NCBI GenBank assembly: GCA_018260285.1 | Contig: JAGLBH010000065.1 | Span: 3,021 to 8,723 of the forward strand | DNA from: Arthrobacter sp. | GTDB taxonomy: Bacteria > Actinomycetota > Actinomycetes > Actinomycetales > Micrococcaceae | DNA length: 5,703 bases | Reading direction: 5' to 3' | In this document: positions 5,412-5,703 of the stretch, piece by piece | Layout of the letters: every line of letters starts with the position of its first letter | How positions within the stretch are numbered: position 1 is the first letter of the stretch | Position numbers and translations under genes: made by a program | The notes under the pieces: model-generated | The model's database searches: none | What the model was told of the DNA's origin: nothing | What the model saw: only the letters and a program-made list of their open reading frames with translations

Positions 5412-5703
5412 GTGAGTGCGCATACCTTCACTCTTCCCGACGTCGGAGAGGGCCTCACCGAGGCGGAGATCGTCTCGTGGAAGCTGGCTGAGGGCGACTC
5501 CGTTCGCCTCAACCAGGTGGTTCTCGAAATCGAGACCGCCAAGTCCCTCGTGGAGCTGCCTAGCCCTTTCGAGGGCACGCTGAGCCGCATCCTCGTGCAG
5601 GAGGGGCAGACGGTGCCCGTGGGGACTCCGATCTACGAGGTGGCAGGCGCCGGGGCGGACGAGCCGGGCGCGGAGCAGCCCGCCGAGGGCGAGCAGATCA
5701 AGC
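5412..5703 (+). CDS. pdhC: Dihydrolipoamide acyltransferase E2, N-terminal lipoyl domain (partial, continues past right edge)
   Basis: E2 forms the core of the complex; its swinging lipoyl arm takes the acyl group from E1 and passes it to CoA. Starting at GTG 5412, 97 codons are visible. Residues 4-78 form a complete lipoyl domain: [20 protein letters not shown], then ETAK44SLVELPSP with K44 as the lipoylated lysine, then the G-x-x-V-P-V-G-T-P-I turn. After residue 79 an Ala/Pro/Glu/Gly-rich flexible linker begins and runs to the window edge. The E1/E3-binding domain and the catalytic acyltransferase domain lie beyond it. ETAKS with LVELPSP is the type seen in branched-chain and actinobacterial pyruvate E2 proteins, so bkdC is an alternative name. 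It is the third gene of the operon, 9 nt after E1beta. Confidence 0.93.
   Translation, partial: MSAHTFTLPDVGEGLTEAEIVSWKLAEGDSVRLNQVVLEIETAKSLVELPSPFEGTLSRILVQEGQTVPVGTPIYEVAGAGADEPGAEQPAEGEQIK

Noticed and set aside
4350..5423. 357-codon minus-strand open frame antisense to E1beta
   Set aside because: It is a shadow of the E1beta gene; the His/Asp/Gly-rich translation has no recognisable domain.

Overview
The window is GC-rich throughout, with strongly G/C-biased third codon positions. Its proteins (PurB N-terminus, HisC/Pat-type aminotransferase, two-subunit 2-oxoacid dehydrogenase E1) look like those of high-GC Actinobacteria. The gene set fits Micrococcales/Micrococcaceae best, but this is inferred from remembered family sequences and the genus cannot be named. 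I see no RNA gene, CRISPR array, insertion sequence or phage gene.

Layout. At the left edge, the first 70 codons of adenylosuccinate lyase (purB) run leftwards out of the window. A divergent intergenic region (212-392) follows and holds three DnaA-box-like 9-mers within 48 bp. Rightwards from it is a tightly coupled pair with a 4-base GTGA overlap: an 85-residue helical WXG100-like protein, then a 463-residue protein with an N-terminal helical region, a YxxxE motif, a hydrophobic segment and a C-terminal serine alpha/beta-hydrolase domain (GHSQGG). After 39 bp comes a PLP aminotransferase of the HisC/Pat family. A 90-bp spacer that is strikingly AT-rich for this genome, with overlapping inverted repeats, then leads into an E1alpha-E1beta-E2 operon. 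The E2 gene runs off the right edge inside its N-terminal lipoyl domain region.

How it fits together. The three right-hand genes encode the decarboxylating E1 heterotetramer and lipoyl-acyltransferase core of a 2-oxoacid dehydrogenase complex. In actinobacteria this alpha/beta type is more likely to act on branched-chain 2-oxoacids than on pyruvate, although it is usually named pdhABC. The adjacent aminotransferase could supply or consume 2-oxoacids, or serve histidine or aromatic amino acid synthesis.

The left-hand pair is the accessory part of the window. Its architecture suggests a type VII (ESX-like) secretion substrate and its small partner, the cargo being a predicted lipase/esterase. 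It also uses rare AGG/AGA arginine codons about three times as often as the metabolic genes beside it. No secretion machinery and no separate immunity gene lie in the window, so secretion and target remain inference. The points most worth a second look are this pair, the DnaA-box cluster upstream of it, and the AT-rich leader of the dehydrogenase operon.
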